DNA of 40,275 nucleotides from Rhodobacteraceae bacterium HLUCCA12 (GCA_001314715.1 LJSV01000021.1:1-40275), one strand, 5' to 3'. Shown: positions 25,081-34,014, numbered from the stretch's first letter. Made by a program: numbers and translations. The notes: generated by a model not told the origin, from the sequence alone.

Positions 25081-25539
25081 ATGTCCGAGCACCATCCCGA
25101 ACCCGACGAAGACTCGCGGCCCTGGTGGGACGCGCTGGCGCGGCACCTCCTGACCTATCAGACATGCACCGATTGCAACGGCGTCGTGTTCTATCCGCGC
25201 AACCGCTGCTGCCATTGCCTGTCCGATGCCCTGCAATGGCACCAGTCGCTCGGGCTGGGCACGGTCTATTCGCGGACACTGGTCCATCGCGCACCCGATC
25301 CACGGATGCGCGATCAGCTGCCGTATCCGGTGGCCCTGATCGATCTGGACGAGGGCTTTCGCATGATGAGCCGTCTGGTGGGCCCCGATGCCAACCAGAC
25401 TCCGATCGGCGCGCGCGTGCAGGTCGTCTTTGGCCTCGGCCCGGACGGTCGCCCCCTGCCGTTCTTTGAGCCCGTCGATCCGGTCGCCGCGCCGGACAAA
25501 CGCGGCGACGCAAACGGGGGGGGACATGAAACAACGTAA
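25081..25539 (+). CDS. Second Zn-ribbon/OB-fold (DUF35) partner protein
   Basis: A 152-residue DUF35 protein starting at the ATG one base after the thiolase-fold gene. Zinc ligands are Cys29, Cys32, Cys43 and Cys46 (CTDC...CCHC), followed by an OB-fold (VYSRTLVHRAPDP onward). An extra cysteine (44) lies inside the ribbon. The C-terminal 20 residues are polar and probably disordered. It should form a complex with the protein encoded just before it. Its end overlaps the CoA-transferase A start by 14 bases. Confidence 0.88.
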   Translation: MSEHHPEPDEDSRPWWDALARHLLTYQTCTDCNGVVFYPRNRCCHCLSDALQWHQSLGLGTVYSRTLVHRAPDPRMRDQLPYPVALIDLDEGFRMMSRLVGPDANQTPIGARVQVVFGLGPDGRPLPFFEPVDPVAAPDKRGDANGGGHETT

Positions 25540-26194
25540 GGCGAACTCGGTGGCCGAGGCGGTCACGGGTATAAAGAATGGCGATGTCGTGCTGATCGGT
25601 GGCTTCGGCCGCGGCGGGGTGCCCGAGAACCTGATCGAGGCGGTGTGCGAGCGCAAGCTCAGGGATCTGACGATCGTCAGCAACAACGCGGGCACGGGGC
25701 ACACGGGGATCGCGCGCCTGCTCGAAGAGGGTTGCGTGCGCAAGATGATGTGCAGCTTTCCCTTGGCGGCCGAGTCGATCGTGTTCCAGGAACTGTTCGC
25801 CCGTGACGCCGTCGAGCTTGAGGTCGTTCCCCAGGGCACGCTGGCCGAACGCATTCGCGCAGGCGGCGCCGGGCTGGGCGGGTTCCTGACACCGACCGGC
25901 GTGGGCACCGACATCGCTGCGGGCAAGCAGGTTCTGACCGTCGCGGGCCGCGATTACCTGTTGGAAACCGCGTTGCGCGCGGACGCGGCGCTGATCAAGG
26001 CGCATCGCGTCGATGCCGTCGGAAACCTGACATACCGGATGGCAGCGCGAAACTTCAATCCGATCATGGCGATGGCCGCGGATCACGTCGTCGTCGAGGC
26101 ACATGAGGAAGTGCCAATCGGCGGGCTGGACCCGGAATGCATCATCACGCCGGGCATCTATGTGGACCGCTATTGCATCTGTCCGAAACCTTGA
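25526..26194 (+). CDS. CoA-transferase subunit A (3-oxoacid CoA-transferase family)
   Basis: A 222-residue family I CoA-transferase alpha subunit, with GGFGRGGVPENLIEAV near the start, SNNAGTGHTG, and GGAGLGGFLTPTGVGT. With subunit B it moves CoA from succinyl-CoA, acetyl-CoA or a similar donor to an organic acid. I start at 25526, MKQRKANSV, after a G-rich ribosome site; the frame is open further upstream but overlaps the DUF35 gene. It resembles ScoA/PcaI/AtoD-type subunits, whose acceptors differ, so the substrate is open. Confidence 0.92.
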   Translation: MKQRKANSVAEAVTGIKNGDVVLIGGFGRGGVPENLIEAVCERKLRDLTIVSNNAGTGHTGIARLLEEGCVRKMMCSFPLAAESIVFQELFARDAVELEVVPQGTLAERIRAGGAGLGGFLTPTGVGTDIAAGKQVLTVAGRDYLLETALRADAALIKAHRVDAVGNLTYRMAARNFNPIMAMAADHVVVEAHEEVPIGGLDPECIITPGIYVDRYCICPKP

Positions 26195-26209
26195 AAGGAG
26201 CGCTTTGAC

Positions 26210-26911
26210 ATGGCCCATCCCGAATTCGCGGCAAAGGCGCTTGATCGAGACCAGATGGCCCGCAGGGTCGCGGCCGAGTTGCAGAGCGACTGGGTCGTCA
26301 ACATCGGCATCGGTATGCCAACCAAGGTCATCCCGCACGTGCCTGCCGAGCGCGACATCATTTTTCACAGCGAAAACGGCATCATCGGCATGGGGCCGGA
26401 AATTGACGGCGTGAACGAGGTCGACAACGACCTGCTGAGCGCGGGCAAGCGGCCGGTGTCGCTGAACCCCGGCGGATCGTTCGTGCACCACGCGGATTCG
26501 TTCGCGCTGGCACGCAACGGCCGGCTGGACGCCACGATCCTCGGCGCCTATCAGGTCGCATCGAACGGCGATCTGGCCAACTGGAAACTGCCGGGCGCGC
26601 GCGCCGGTAACATCGGTGGCGCGATGGATCTTGCCGCCGGGGCGCGGCGGGTTCTGGTGATGATGACGCATGTCACTGGCAAGGGCGAACCGAAGCTGGT
26701 CGAACGCCTGCGCTATCCACCAACCGCTCTGGGGGTGGTGCGCAAGGTATTCACTGATCTGGCGGTCCTGTCGGTGACAGACAAGGGCTTTCATCTGGAT
26801 GAAATCGTCGAAGGTCTAACGCCCGAGGATGTTCAGCGCGTCACCGACGCACCGCTATACTGGCAGACCGCGCCCGCGGCTATCCGTGTCTTAACTCGCG
26901 AAAAAGGCTGA
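26210..26911 (+). CDS. CoA-transferase subunit B with catalytic glutamate
   Basis: A 233-residue beta subunit carrying the catalytic motif SENGIIGMGP, in which Glu55 forms the glutamyl-CoA intermediate. Other family features are NIGIGMPTKV near the start and GGAMDLAAGARRVLVMM. It follows subunit A by 15 bp with AAAGGAG upstream. The pair is complete and should be active. Confidence 0.93.
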   Translation: MAHPEFAAKALDRDQMARRVAAELQSDWVVNIGIGMPTKVIPHVPAERDIIFHSENGIIGMGPEIDGVNEVDNDLLSAGKRPVSLNPGGSFVHHADSFALARNGRLDATILGAYQVASNGDLANWKLPGARAGNIGGAMDLAAGARRVLVMMTHVTGKGEPKLVERLRYPPTALGVVRKVFTDLAVLSVTDKGFHLDEIVEGLTPEDVQRVTDAPLYWQTAPAAIRVLTREKG

Positions 26912-26926
26912 CAAGGACGCGCCGCG

Positions 26927-27697
26927 ATGAACGGATTGACGGATATTATGGCACCCGTTCTGACCGAATTCGATACCATCCAGTTGGCGTTTCTGGGTGC
27001 GGCCACGATCTTCGGCGCGGTGTTTCGCGCCTATGCCGGGTTCGGCGCGGGCCTGTTTCTCGTGCCGATCTATTCGCTGTTTCTGTCGCCGTCGCAGGCG
27101 ATCGTTCTTGTTACGCTGCTCAATCTGCCGACTACGTTGCAGATCCTTCCACGGGTCTGGCACGATATTCCCTGGCGCAGGGTTGCCGCACTCAATGTCA
27201 TGGCGGCGGCGACCATCCCGATCGGGGTCTGGCTGCTGGTGCGCGTCGACGGCGATGCGCTGACACGGGTTATCGGCGTTCTGGTTATCGCGCTTGCGGT
27301 GCTATTGCTGAGCGGCTGGCGCTATCGGGGGCCGCAGGCGTTGCCGCAGGATCTTGTCATCGGCATGGCGGCCGGCCTCATCTCGGGCGCGACCGGCATG
27401 GGCGGGCCGCCGATCGTGCTCTACTTTCTGTCCGGCACGGCGGCGACGGTGATGGTGCGCGCGGCCTTCATTGTCAGTTTCTTCTTCATCACGGTCGTGA
27501 CCTTTGCCAGCCTCGTCACGGCGGGACTGGTGGCGCTGCCGGACGTCCTGCGCTTTGCGGTCCTGTTGCCGGCCTATGCGATCGGAACCTGGCTTGGCAG
27601 TGCCCTGTTTCAACGCACCAAGGACCATGACCGCCTATTCCGCACGGTCGCGCTGTGCGCGCTTATGGTCGTGGGGGTCGTGGCGGTTGCGCACTGA
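26927..27697 (+). CDS. TauE/SafE-family membrane permease
   Basis: A 256-residue membrane protein with about eight hydrophobic segments and the family features FRAYAGFGAGLFLVPIYSL and GLISGATGMGGPPIVLYFL. TauE/SafE proteins are thought to export sulfite, sulfoacetate or related anions, and TauE is encoded beside taurine-degrading genes. Its location at the end of region E, 15 bp after the CoA-transferase, suggests it removes a waste anion made by this pathway. It converges with the region F operon, leaving only 7 bp. Confidence 0.88.
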   Translation: MNGLTDIMAPVLTEFDTIQLAFLGAATIFGAVFRAYAGFGAGLFLVPIYSLFLSPSQAIVLVTLLNLPTTLQILPRVWHDIPWRRVAALNVMAAATIPIGVWLLVRVDGDALTRVIGVLVIALAVLLLSGWRYRGPQALPQDLVIGMAAGLISGATGMGGPPIVLYFLSGTAATVMVRAAFIVSFFFITVVTFASLVTAGLVALPDVLRFAVLLPAYAIGTWLGSALFQRTKDHDRLFRTVALCALMVVGVVAVAH

Positions 27698-27704
27698 CGC
27701 CATC

Positions 27705-28850
27705 TCAGTAGCAGCTTTCCAGAAACGCGACCACATCGCCCTGCGCCAGCGCCGGGCCAGGGTTGAAGGCCATGCCTGGCTCTTGCAGCACCTGCGCTGC
27801 GATGGCGCCGAGCTGGTCGCGCCCGATGCCGACCGCGCGCAACTGGCCTGGCAAACCCGCGGCCTCGCGCAGGCGATCCACCGCCTGTGCCAGTACGCGG
27901 GGCGAGTCGCCCTCGGTTTTCAACTCCAGTACCGCGGCGGCGCTATCCAGCAGGCCGGCGCTGACGCGCGCGTTGAAGCGCAGCGCGTGCGGCAAGAGAA
28001 TGGCATTGGCGACGCCATGCGAAACGCCGCGCGCGCCGAGAACATGACACGTGGCATGGTGCAGGCCGGTGCGCGCGTTGATGATCGCGCGTCCCGCCAG
28101 GAAGGCCCCGGTCAGCGCCTGAGCCCGCGCCGCCTGGTCATCGGATTTCAGGATCGCGGTCAACCCGCCGTGCAGCCGAGGCAGGGCCGCAAGCGCCAGT
28201 GCCGACGAAACCGGGTCGCGGCGGCGGGAATACAGCGCCTCAAGGCAATGCGCCAAGGCGTTCATGCCCGACGGCAGCATCACCGACGGGGGCGTGCCCA
28301 GGTTGCCGACCGGGTCGAGGATGATCGAGCGCGCCGCGATCTGCGGATGCCGCAGGATCCGCTTGTGCCCCTCGGCATCGATCAACCCGGTGCGCGGGAT
28401 CGCCTCGGCGCCCGACAGGGTGGTGGGAATGGCAATGACCGGCACAAGCGGCGGCGCCGCCGGATTGCCCGGCTGCACCGCGCGTGCCAGCGCGGGCAGC
28501 GAAATCCCCTGCATGGCCATCGCGATCCCCTTGGCCAGGTCGATCGCACTGCCACCGCCGATCACGACGATCCCATCGGCCCCGGCCGCGCGCCCTACGC
28601 GGGCGCCTTCGGCCGCCAGACCCATATCGGGATGTGGGCGCACCTGATGAAATCGCGCGTGTGGCAGCGCCACGACCGCCCGCGCGACCACCCTGCCTTG
28701 CCGCGAGTCCATGGCCCGCGTGCTGGCGACAACCATTGGGCGCCGGCATTCGGCCGCCTGGATGACCGTGGCCAGACACTCGTCCAGCGAGGTGGTCAGT
28801 TCCAGCCTGACGCTTGGCAGATCCAGCCCGAAGGATGCCGGATCGTTCAT
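27705..28850 (-). CDS. Iron-type alcohol dehydrogenase of the maleylacetate-reductase group
   Basis: A 381-residue group III dehydrogenase with the NAD motif GGGSAIDLAKG (98-108), PTTLSGAE and GLHHATCHVLG. The first metal-ligand position, Asp in iron enzymes such as FucO, is Asn197 here (SGMNALAHC), with His201 kept. Maleylacetate reductases share this change and work without metal. It should reduce a C=C or keto acid of that kind, or oxidise a hydroxy acid. It is the last gene of the carboxylase operon, and its start overlaps the carboxyltransferase stop by four bases. Confidence 0.85.
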   Translation of the reverse strand: MNDPASFGLDLPSVRLELTTSLDECLATVIQAAECRRPMVVASTRAMDSRQGRVVARAVVALPHARFHQVRPHPDMGLAAEGARVGRAAGADGIVVIGGGSAIDLAKGIAMAMQGISLPALARAVQPGNPAAPPLVPVIAIPTTLSGAEAIPRTGLIDAEGHKRILRHPQIAARSIILDPVGNLGTPPSVMLPSGMNALAHCLEALYSRRRDPVSSALALAALPRLHGGLTAILKSDDQAARAQALTGAFLAGRAIINARTGLHHATCHVLGARGVSHGVANAILLPHALRFNARVSAGLLDSAAAVLELKTEGDSPRVLAQAVDRLREAAGLPGQLRAVGIGRDQLGAIAAQVLQEPGMAFNPGPALAQGDVVAFLESCY

Positions 28851-30319
28851 GATCCAGCGGCCGGGTCGCGGCTGACAGCCACCTGCGTCCCCGGCCCGCT
28901 GACGTGCACCCGCCGCAAGGATGGCAACTTGCGAACCTCGTTCAGCAATTTCGAAAGGGGTGTGTCCAGCAGCGTGTAATCGGTCACCATCGCGCCCGCC
29001 GACAACATGTCATCGACCTGGCTGCCCTTGAACATGAAACGCATGAGCCGTTCCTCGTCCGACATGTCGGGATACCTGCGCCGCAGATCGGGCACGGCCG
29101 GTTCCAGCGGCTGGGGTTCACCCGGGATCGACTGCGATCCACGCTCGACGATCCGGTCGAGAATATCGGGATCGACTGGCGCGACAAGTTTGCCGAAATG
29201 CCCCAGCGCATAGCGTTTCACCTCATCTGGGACGACCAAGTAACGCTCGCCCTGCATGATGTTATAGACCGCCTGCGTTGCCACGAACTGCGCAAAGGGC
29301 GTGACCATGATCGGCCATCCCAGCTCTTCGCGGATGCGGCCGCATTCGCCGAGAACGTCATCAAAGCGGTCGCTGATCCCGGCCTGTTCGAGCTGAAACT
29401 GGAGGTTCGTCAGCATGCCGCCCGGCAATTGGTGGCGAAAATGGTAATCGTCGTATTCACAGGGAATGCCGACCGGCTTGCCCTCCTGTTCGGCCACCGC
29501 CGCGAAATGGGCCGAGACCGCGTCGATGCAGGCGTCATCCAGCCCTACATCAAAGCCGCGCCCGCGCAGGTTGCGCGCGATGGTCTGGGTCGCGGGTTGC
29601 GCCGGGCCGTTCGCAAGCGGTGCAACCGATGTGTGCACGCCGTCGGCGCCAGCCTTGATCCCCTCAAGATAGACCAGCGGCGCCAGCCCGGTCATGCAAT
29701 GGCTGTGGATTTCCAGCGGAACCTTGCCCAGCACCTTCTTCATGGCCGGCACCAGTGTCCGAATGCGATCGACCGTCAGCAGACCGCCCGAATCCTTCAG
29801 CATCAGGTGGTCGATCTCGACGCGCTGCATCATGTCGCGCACCTTGCCGACAAAATAGTCGTCGGTATGCGCCGGGCTTTCGGTAAAGACCAGCGCGCCC
29901 CCGACCTTTGCACCAGCGCGTTGGCCCACGCGCATGGTTTCGGTGATGTTGTCCAGATCGGCCAGCGCGTCAAAGGCGCTCAATTTTCCGATCCCGGCCC
30001 GCACCAGCAGCTCGACCCACAGATGCACGACATCATCGGGAAGGATGCGAAACGTGACCAGGCTTTTCGATCGCAAACCGGCCTTCAGCGGGGTTTTGGC
30101 CGCCCGCTCGCGCACCAGTCGAATCCGATCCCACGGGTTTTCGCGCAGATAGCGGACGCAGACATCAAACTGGATCGACCCCATGAGGTCGAGCGCGTCG
30201 TAACCCGCATTGTCCAGATGTTCCACGGCGGGCAGCATCATCGCGGTGGTCATCCGCGTGGCCCAAAGACATTGCTGGGCATCGCGCAGCGTGGTGTCGG
30301 TAAACTTGACGCGGGTCAT
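28847..30319 (-). CDS. Biotin-dependent carboxyltransferase of the PycB/OadA family with altered acceptor site
   Basis: A 490-residue TIM-barrel carboxyltransferase. Metal-site residues of pyruvate carboxylase are kept: Asp13 (TLRDA), Lys165 (LMLKD), His195 and His197 (IHSH). Residues for pyruvate are not: FRxFD is LSAFD (Ser114 for Arg), and the TSQP threonine is Pro229 (NGPAQP). KDMAG is KDSGG and HTHD is HSHC. LPGGMLTNLQ is present. I start at 30319 (MTRVKF) because GGAGGG lies just upstream and the ATGA overlaps the biotin carboxylase stop. It probably carboxylates or decarboxylates something other than pyruvate/oxaloacetate. The C-terminal 100 residues contain no biotin domain; the carrier is a separate gene. 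Confidence 0.88.
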   Translation of the reverse strand: MTRVKFTDTTLRDAQQCLWATRMTTAMMLPAVEHLDNAGYDALDLMGSIQFDVCVRYLRENPWDRIRLVRERAAKTPLKAGLRSKSLVTFRILPDDVVHLWVELLVRAGIGKLSAFDALADLDNITETMRVGQRAGAKVGGALVFTESPAHTDDYFVGKVRDMMQRVEIDHLMLKDSGGLLTVDRIRTLVPAMKKVLGKVPLEIHSHCMTGLAPLVYLEGIKAGADGVHTSVAPLANGPAQPATQTIARNLRGRGFDVGLDDACIDAVSAHFAAVAEQEGKPVGIPCEYDDYHFRHQLPGGMLTNLQFQLEQAGISDRFDDVLGECGRIREELGWPIMVTPFAQFVATQAVYNIMQGERYLVVPDEVKRYALGHFGKLVAPVDPDILDRIVERGSQSIPGEPQPLEPAVPDLRRRYPDMSDEERLMRFMFKGSQVDDMLSAGAMVTDYTLLDTPLSKLLNEVRKLPSLRRVHVSGPGTQVAVSRDPAAGS

Positions 30320-31677
30320 TTTGCCCTCCAAGCAGGCAGGAATTCCATTTCGATCCATTTCGTGTGTATCGCGCCGCTGCGATAATCATTGTGTCGCATG
30401 ATGGCGCGGTGCATCGGTGCCGTCGTGGTGACACCTTCGGCGCGCAGCGCGGCAAGCGAAGTCTCCATGCGCGTGATTGCCTTCTCGCGATCATCGGCGT
30501 GCACGATGATCTTGGCAATCAGCGAGTCATAGTGAGGCGCGATCAGGTAGCCCGAAAAGCAATGGCTATCGACGCGCACACCGGCCCCTTTCGGGGCGTC
30601 CCATCGCATCAACCGGCCCGGCGAAGGACGAAATCCGTGCTCGGGGTCCTCGGCGTTGATACGACACTCGATCGCGTGGCCCTGCAGCGCGATGTCCTGC
30701 TGACGCAATCCAAGCGCGTGTCCCGCCGCAACGGACAGTTGCAACGCGACCAGATCGATGCCGCTGACCATTTCGGTGACCGGATGCTCGACTTGGATCC
30801 GGGTGTTCATTTCGAGGAAATAGAACTGCGCCTGGTTCTCGTCATAGATGAATTCGACGGTCCCGGCGCCGACATAGCCGACATGACGCGCCAGATTCAC
30901 GGCCGCGGTGCAGATCTCCGCACGCTCGCGCGGTTGCAGGATCGGCGAGGGCGCTTCTTCGATCAGCTTCTGATAGCGGCGCTGAACCGAACATTCGCGC
31001 TCGCCCATATGGACGACATTGCCCTGCCCATCAGCAAAGACCTGCACCTCGATATGCCGCGCCCGTTCAACTAAGCGTTCGACAAAAACGGCGGCGTCGC
31101 CAAAGGCGGCCTCGGCCTCGGCGGCGGCGGCCTGCACAGCGCCGGCCAGATCCGCCATGGCGTGAACCTGACGCATTCCCCGGCCGCCGCCCCCCGCGCT
31201 GGCCTTGACCAGAACCGGAAAGCCGTGTTCGCGGGCAAATGCCTCGGCCTTTGCCGCGCCCAAGATACGCCCCGTTCCCGGCGGAACCGGCAATCCCGCC
31301 TGTTGCGCGCACTCGCGCGCGGCGACCTTGCTGCCCATCAACTCGATCACGTCGGCTGGCGGGCCGATGTACGCAAGGCCGTTGTCCGCGACCATCCGCG
31401 CGAACGCGGCATTTTCGGAAAGAAAGCCATAGCCCGGATGCACTGCGTCGCAGCCCTTGCCCAGTGCCGCGGCCACCAAGGCGGGCATGTTCAGATAGCT
31501 CTTCTGCGAAGGCGCCGGACCGACACAGACCACGTCATCGGCAATCAACGCGCCCAACGATTCACGGTCGGCGGCGGATACCGCCAGGACCGACTCGATC
31601 CCGGCCTTGCGACACGCACGAATGACGCGCACCGCGATTTCCCCGCGGTTTGCAATGAGGACGCGTTTCATCGCCAA
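30316..31677 (-). CDS. Biotin carboxylase subunit (AccC-like)
   Basis: A 453-residue ATP-grasp enzyme that carboxylates biotin on the carrier protein. It opens with KRVLIANRGEIAVRVIRAC, has the glycine-rich loop KASAGGGGRGMR, the HIEVQVFADG strand, FLEMNTRIQVEHPVTE with the catalytic Glu and Arg, and GHAIECRINAEDP. Length is normal. It sits between the biotin-carrier gene and the carboxyltransferase, so the three make one enzyme. It need not be the housekeeping acetyl-CoA carboxylase subunit, whose genes normally lie elsewhere. Confidence 0.93.
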   Translation of the reverse strand: MAMKRVLIANRGEIAVRVIRACRKAGIESVLAVSAADRESLGALIADDVVCVGPAPSQKSYLNMPALVAAALGKGCDAVHPGYGFLSENAAFARMVADNGLAYIGPPADVIELMGSKVAARECAQQAGLPVPPGTGRILGAAKAEAFAREHGFPVLVKASAGGGGRGMRQVHAMADLAGAVQAAAAEAEAAFGDAAVFVERLVERARHIEVQVFADGQGNVVHMGERECSVQRRYQKLIEEAPSPILQPRERAEICTAAVNLARHVGYVGAGTVEFIYDENQAQFYFLEMNTRIQVEHPVTEMVSGIDLVALQLSVAAGHALGLRQQDIALQGHAIECRINAEDPEHGFRPSPGRLMRWDAPKGAGVRVDSHCFSGYLIAPHYDSLIAKIIVHADDREKAITRMETSLAALRAEGVTTTAPMHRAIMRHNDYRSGAIHTKWIEMEFLPAWRAK

Positions 31678-31683
31678 CTCCGG

Positions 31684-32235
31684 TCAGTTTGCACGGATTC
31701 GAATGAGGGGCTGGTCGAATTCAACCATTGCGCCGTTCTCGACTTCGACGCCGGTGACCACGCCGTCGGTCTCGGCTTCGATCGTGTTGAACAGTTTCAT
31801 GCATTCGATGAGGCACAGGATCTGACCCTTGGTGACGGTATCGCCGACGTTGACATAAGGCGGCTCCTCGGGACTCGGGGCGCGATAGAACGTGCCTAGC
31901 ATGGGCGAGCGCATGACGGTATCGCCATCATCCGGCAGGCTTGGCGCAGCGGCCGGGGCCGGTGCGGGTGCCTCGCCGGTCGGGGCAGGGACCGGCGCCG
32001 CGGCGGCGGGTTCGGGCACCGCGGCGACCGGAGCCGGAGCCTGAGCCGGGGCCATCAGGCCAGACAGGTCGCCGCCATCCTTGGCAACACTTAGGGAAAT
32101 TCCCGCCGTTTCGATACGCAGCGCGGTGAAGTCCGATTGCTCGAACAGCCGCAACAGCACCATCACTTCGCTGGTTTCTTTCGTCATCATTGATTTTTCC
32201 GACATATCGTTTGCGGGCCCGAACAGCCCTGACAC
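31684..32235 (-). CDS. Biotin carboxyl carrier protein
   Basis: Up to 183 residues: a short N-terminal region like AccB, a Pro/Ala-rich linker (about 60-100), and a C-terminal biotinyl domain with the biotin lysine in ECMKLF (Lys147; most homologues have EAMK). It carries the carboxyl group between the carboxylase and carboxyltransferase encoded downstream. The true start may be one of the later Met codons at 32205 or 32190; none has a strong ribosome site. It follows the ABC permease gene by 22 bp on the same strand. Confidence 0.9.
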   Translation of the reverse strand: MSGLFGPANDMSEKSMMTKETSEVMVLLRLFEQSDFTALRIETAGISLSVAKDGGDLSGLMAPAQAPAPVAAVPEPAAAAPVPAPTGEAPAPAPAAAPSLPDDGDTVMRSPMLGTFYRAPSPEEPPYVNVGDTVTKGQILCLIECMKLFNTIEAETDGVVTGVEVENGAMVEFDQPLIRIRAN

Positions 32236-32257
32236 AGAGCGGGTGCGCGACCTGACG

Positions 32258-33166
32258 TCAGCGCACCATGCCCCATTTGCGAACCGTGTGGTCTTCCAGC
32301 ACCCGGAAAATGACGTTCTCGACGATCAGCCCGATCAGGATCACCGTTCCAAGGCCCGCGAAGACGTTGGCGATCAGCAGTTCGTTCTTGCTGACAAAGA
32401 TAAACCACCCCAGACCGCCGGAAGAAGAGCTGACACCGAACACCAACTCGGCCGCGATCAGCGTACGCCACGCGAAGGCCCAAGCGATCTTGAGCCCGGT
32501 CAGGATCGACGGCAGCGCCGCCGGGATCAGGATGCGCATGACATAGAACAATCCGCGCAGGCCATAGTTGCGCCCGCACATCCGCATCGTCTCGCTGACC
32601 GAGGTGAAGCCGGACAGGGTGTTCAGCGCCAGAGGCCAGAGCACCGCATGGACAAGAACGAAGATCAGGCTGGTTTCCCCCAGACCGAACCACAGCAAGG
32701 CCAGCGGCAAAAGCGCGATCGCGGGCAGCGGGTTGAACATTGATGTGAGCGTCGCAAGGAAATCGTTGCCGATGCGCGTCGATACCGCCAGTGATGTCAG
32801 AATTGCCGCGACCGCGACCCCGATCAAATAGCCCTTCAGCAAGACCCCAATAGACGACCACGCCATAGCAAGCAGACGGCCTTCGGTGAACTCGCGCCAG
32901 AACGCTTCGGCAGTCGCGCCGAAGGTCGGCAACATCAGCGAATTGTTTACCCAAAGCGCGTAAAGCTGCCAGACACCGGCCAAGATTACCAGGATTGTCA
33001 GGCGGCGGACTAGCGTGATTTCGCTTACTCGCTCCCACAGGGTCAGCGGGCGCGCAACGTCAACGCGATCATCGAATGGCTTGGGCTCGCGCTCGAACTC
33101 GGGGCGCCGCGGCGGTTCGCGCCGTCCCGGCGTGCCTTGCGCGTCAAAGGTTTCAGCGGTCGTCAT
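32258..33166 (-). CDS. ABC transporter permease of the SsuC/TauC type
   Basis: A 302-residue permease with about six membrane segments and the family's EAA-type loop (ETMRMCGRNYGLRGLFYV then MRILIPAALPSILTGLKIA) that contacts the ATPase. The start at 33166 has GGAGGAGAT upstream and overlaps the ATPase gene by 14 bases. The first 75 residues are charged and cytoplasmic, longer than usual. Related permeases import alkanesulfonates, taurine, nitrate, or pyrimidine precursors. Confidence 0.92.
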   Translation of the reverse strand: MTTAETFDAQGTPGRREPPRRPEFEREPKPFDDRVDVARPLTLWERVSEITLVRRLTILVILAGVWQLYALWVNNSLMLPTFGATAEAFWREFTEGRLLAMAWSSIGVLLKGYLIGVAVAAILTSLAVSTRIGNDFLATLTSMFNPLPAIALLPLALLWFGLGETSLIFVLVHAVLWPLALNTLSGFTSVSETMRMCGRNYGLRGLFYVMRILIPAALPSILTGLKIAWAFAWRTLIAAELVFGVSSSSGGLGWFIFVSKNELLIANVFAGLGTVILIGLIVENVIFRVLEDHTVRKWGMVR

Positions 33167-34001
33167 CTTCGATCTCCTCCACCCGATCGGCAAAGAGCAT
33201 TTCGTGGATGTGATTGTGCAGCGCCTGGAACTGCTCGCCGCCAATGCTGCCAATACCCAAATCGCCCGAATTCAGTTCAGCCTTGACTTGGCCGGGATGT
33301 GGCGAAAGCACTAGAATCCGGTTGCCGATGATCAGGGCTTCCTCGATCGAATGGGTGACGAACAGTACGGTAAAGCGAACATCGTCCCACAGCTGCAGCA
33401 ATTCCTCCTGCATCCGCCGGCGCGTCAGCGCATCGAGGGCGGCAAAGGGCTCGTCCATTAGCAGGATCGCGGGTTCCATCGCCATGGCACGGGCGATGGC
33501 GACGCGCTGCTTCATCCCGCCTGACAGCATGTGCGGATAGGCGTCGGCGAACTTGGTCAGGCCAACCTTGTTGACATAGTCCATCGCCTGGTCGGTCGCC
33601 TCGGCCCGGCTCATGCCACCGCCGGTGATCAGCGGAAACATCACATTCTGCTTGACCGTCTTCCACGGCAACAGCTGGTCGAATTCCTGAAAGACCATCA
33701 TGCGTTCGGGGCCGGGCCCGCGTACCGGCTTTCCGTTCAGCTCGATCTGGCCATTGGCCGGCTTCATGAATCCGGCCACACCCTTGAGCAAGGTCGATTT
33801 GCCGCAACCCGACGGCCCCAGCAATATGAAGCGGTCGGCGGCATAGGTGTCGAAGCTGACGCAATACGTTGCCGTGACCAGATGATCCTTGGTCTTGTAT
33901 TGCAGCGTGACATCCTTGACCTGCAACAGTGGCCGCTCGGGCGGGATCTGCGATCCCGCCTTGGCAGTCGTCTTATCTTGCGACTTGATTTCCATGTTCA
34001 T
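33153..34001 (-). CDS. ABC transporter ATP-binding protein of the SsuB/TauB type
   Basis: A 282-residue ATPase with Walker A GPSGCGKST, Q-loop MVFQEFDQLLPW, signature LSGGMKQRVAIARAMA, Walker B ILLMDEPFAALD and the switch VTHSIEEA. I start at 34001 (MNMEIKSQ); the frame is open another 288 bases but that part has no family sequence and overlaps the binding-protein gene. It lies 13 bp after that gene and powers the SsuC-like permease. Confidence 0.93.
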   Translation of the reverse strand: MNMEIKSQDKTTAKAGSQIPPERPLLQVKDVTLQYKTKDHLVTATYCVSFDTYAADRFILLGPSGCGKSTLLKGVAGFMKPANGQIELNGKPVRGPGPERMMVFQEFDQLLPWKTVKQNVMFPLITGGGMSRAEATDQAMDYVNKVGLTKFADAYPHMLSGGMKQRVAIARAMAMEPAILLMDEPFAALDALTRRRMQEELLQLWDDVRFTVLFVTHSIEEALIIGNRILVLSPHPGQVKAELNSGDLGIGSIGGEQFQALHNHIHEMLFADRVEEIEDDDR

Positions 34002-34014
34002 CGCCGGCAACCGA

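Noticed and set aside
24917-26794. A 625-codon open frame on the minus strand across the DUF35 and CoA-transferase genes
   Set aside because: It is arginine-, alanine- and proline-rich shadow sequence, and it spans three real genes with clear motifs on the other strand.
31940-32060. Repeated GC-rich sequence in the biotin-carrier gene
   Set aside because: It encodes the Ala/Pro linker typical of these proteins; not a mobile or regulatory repeat.
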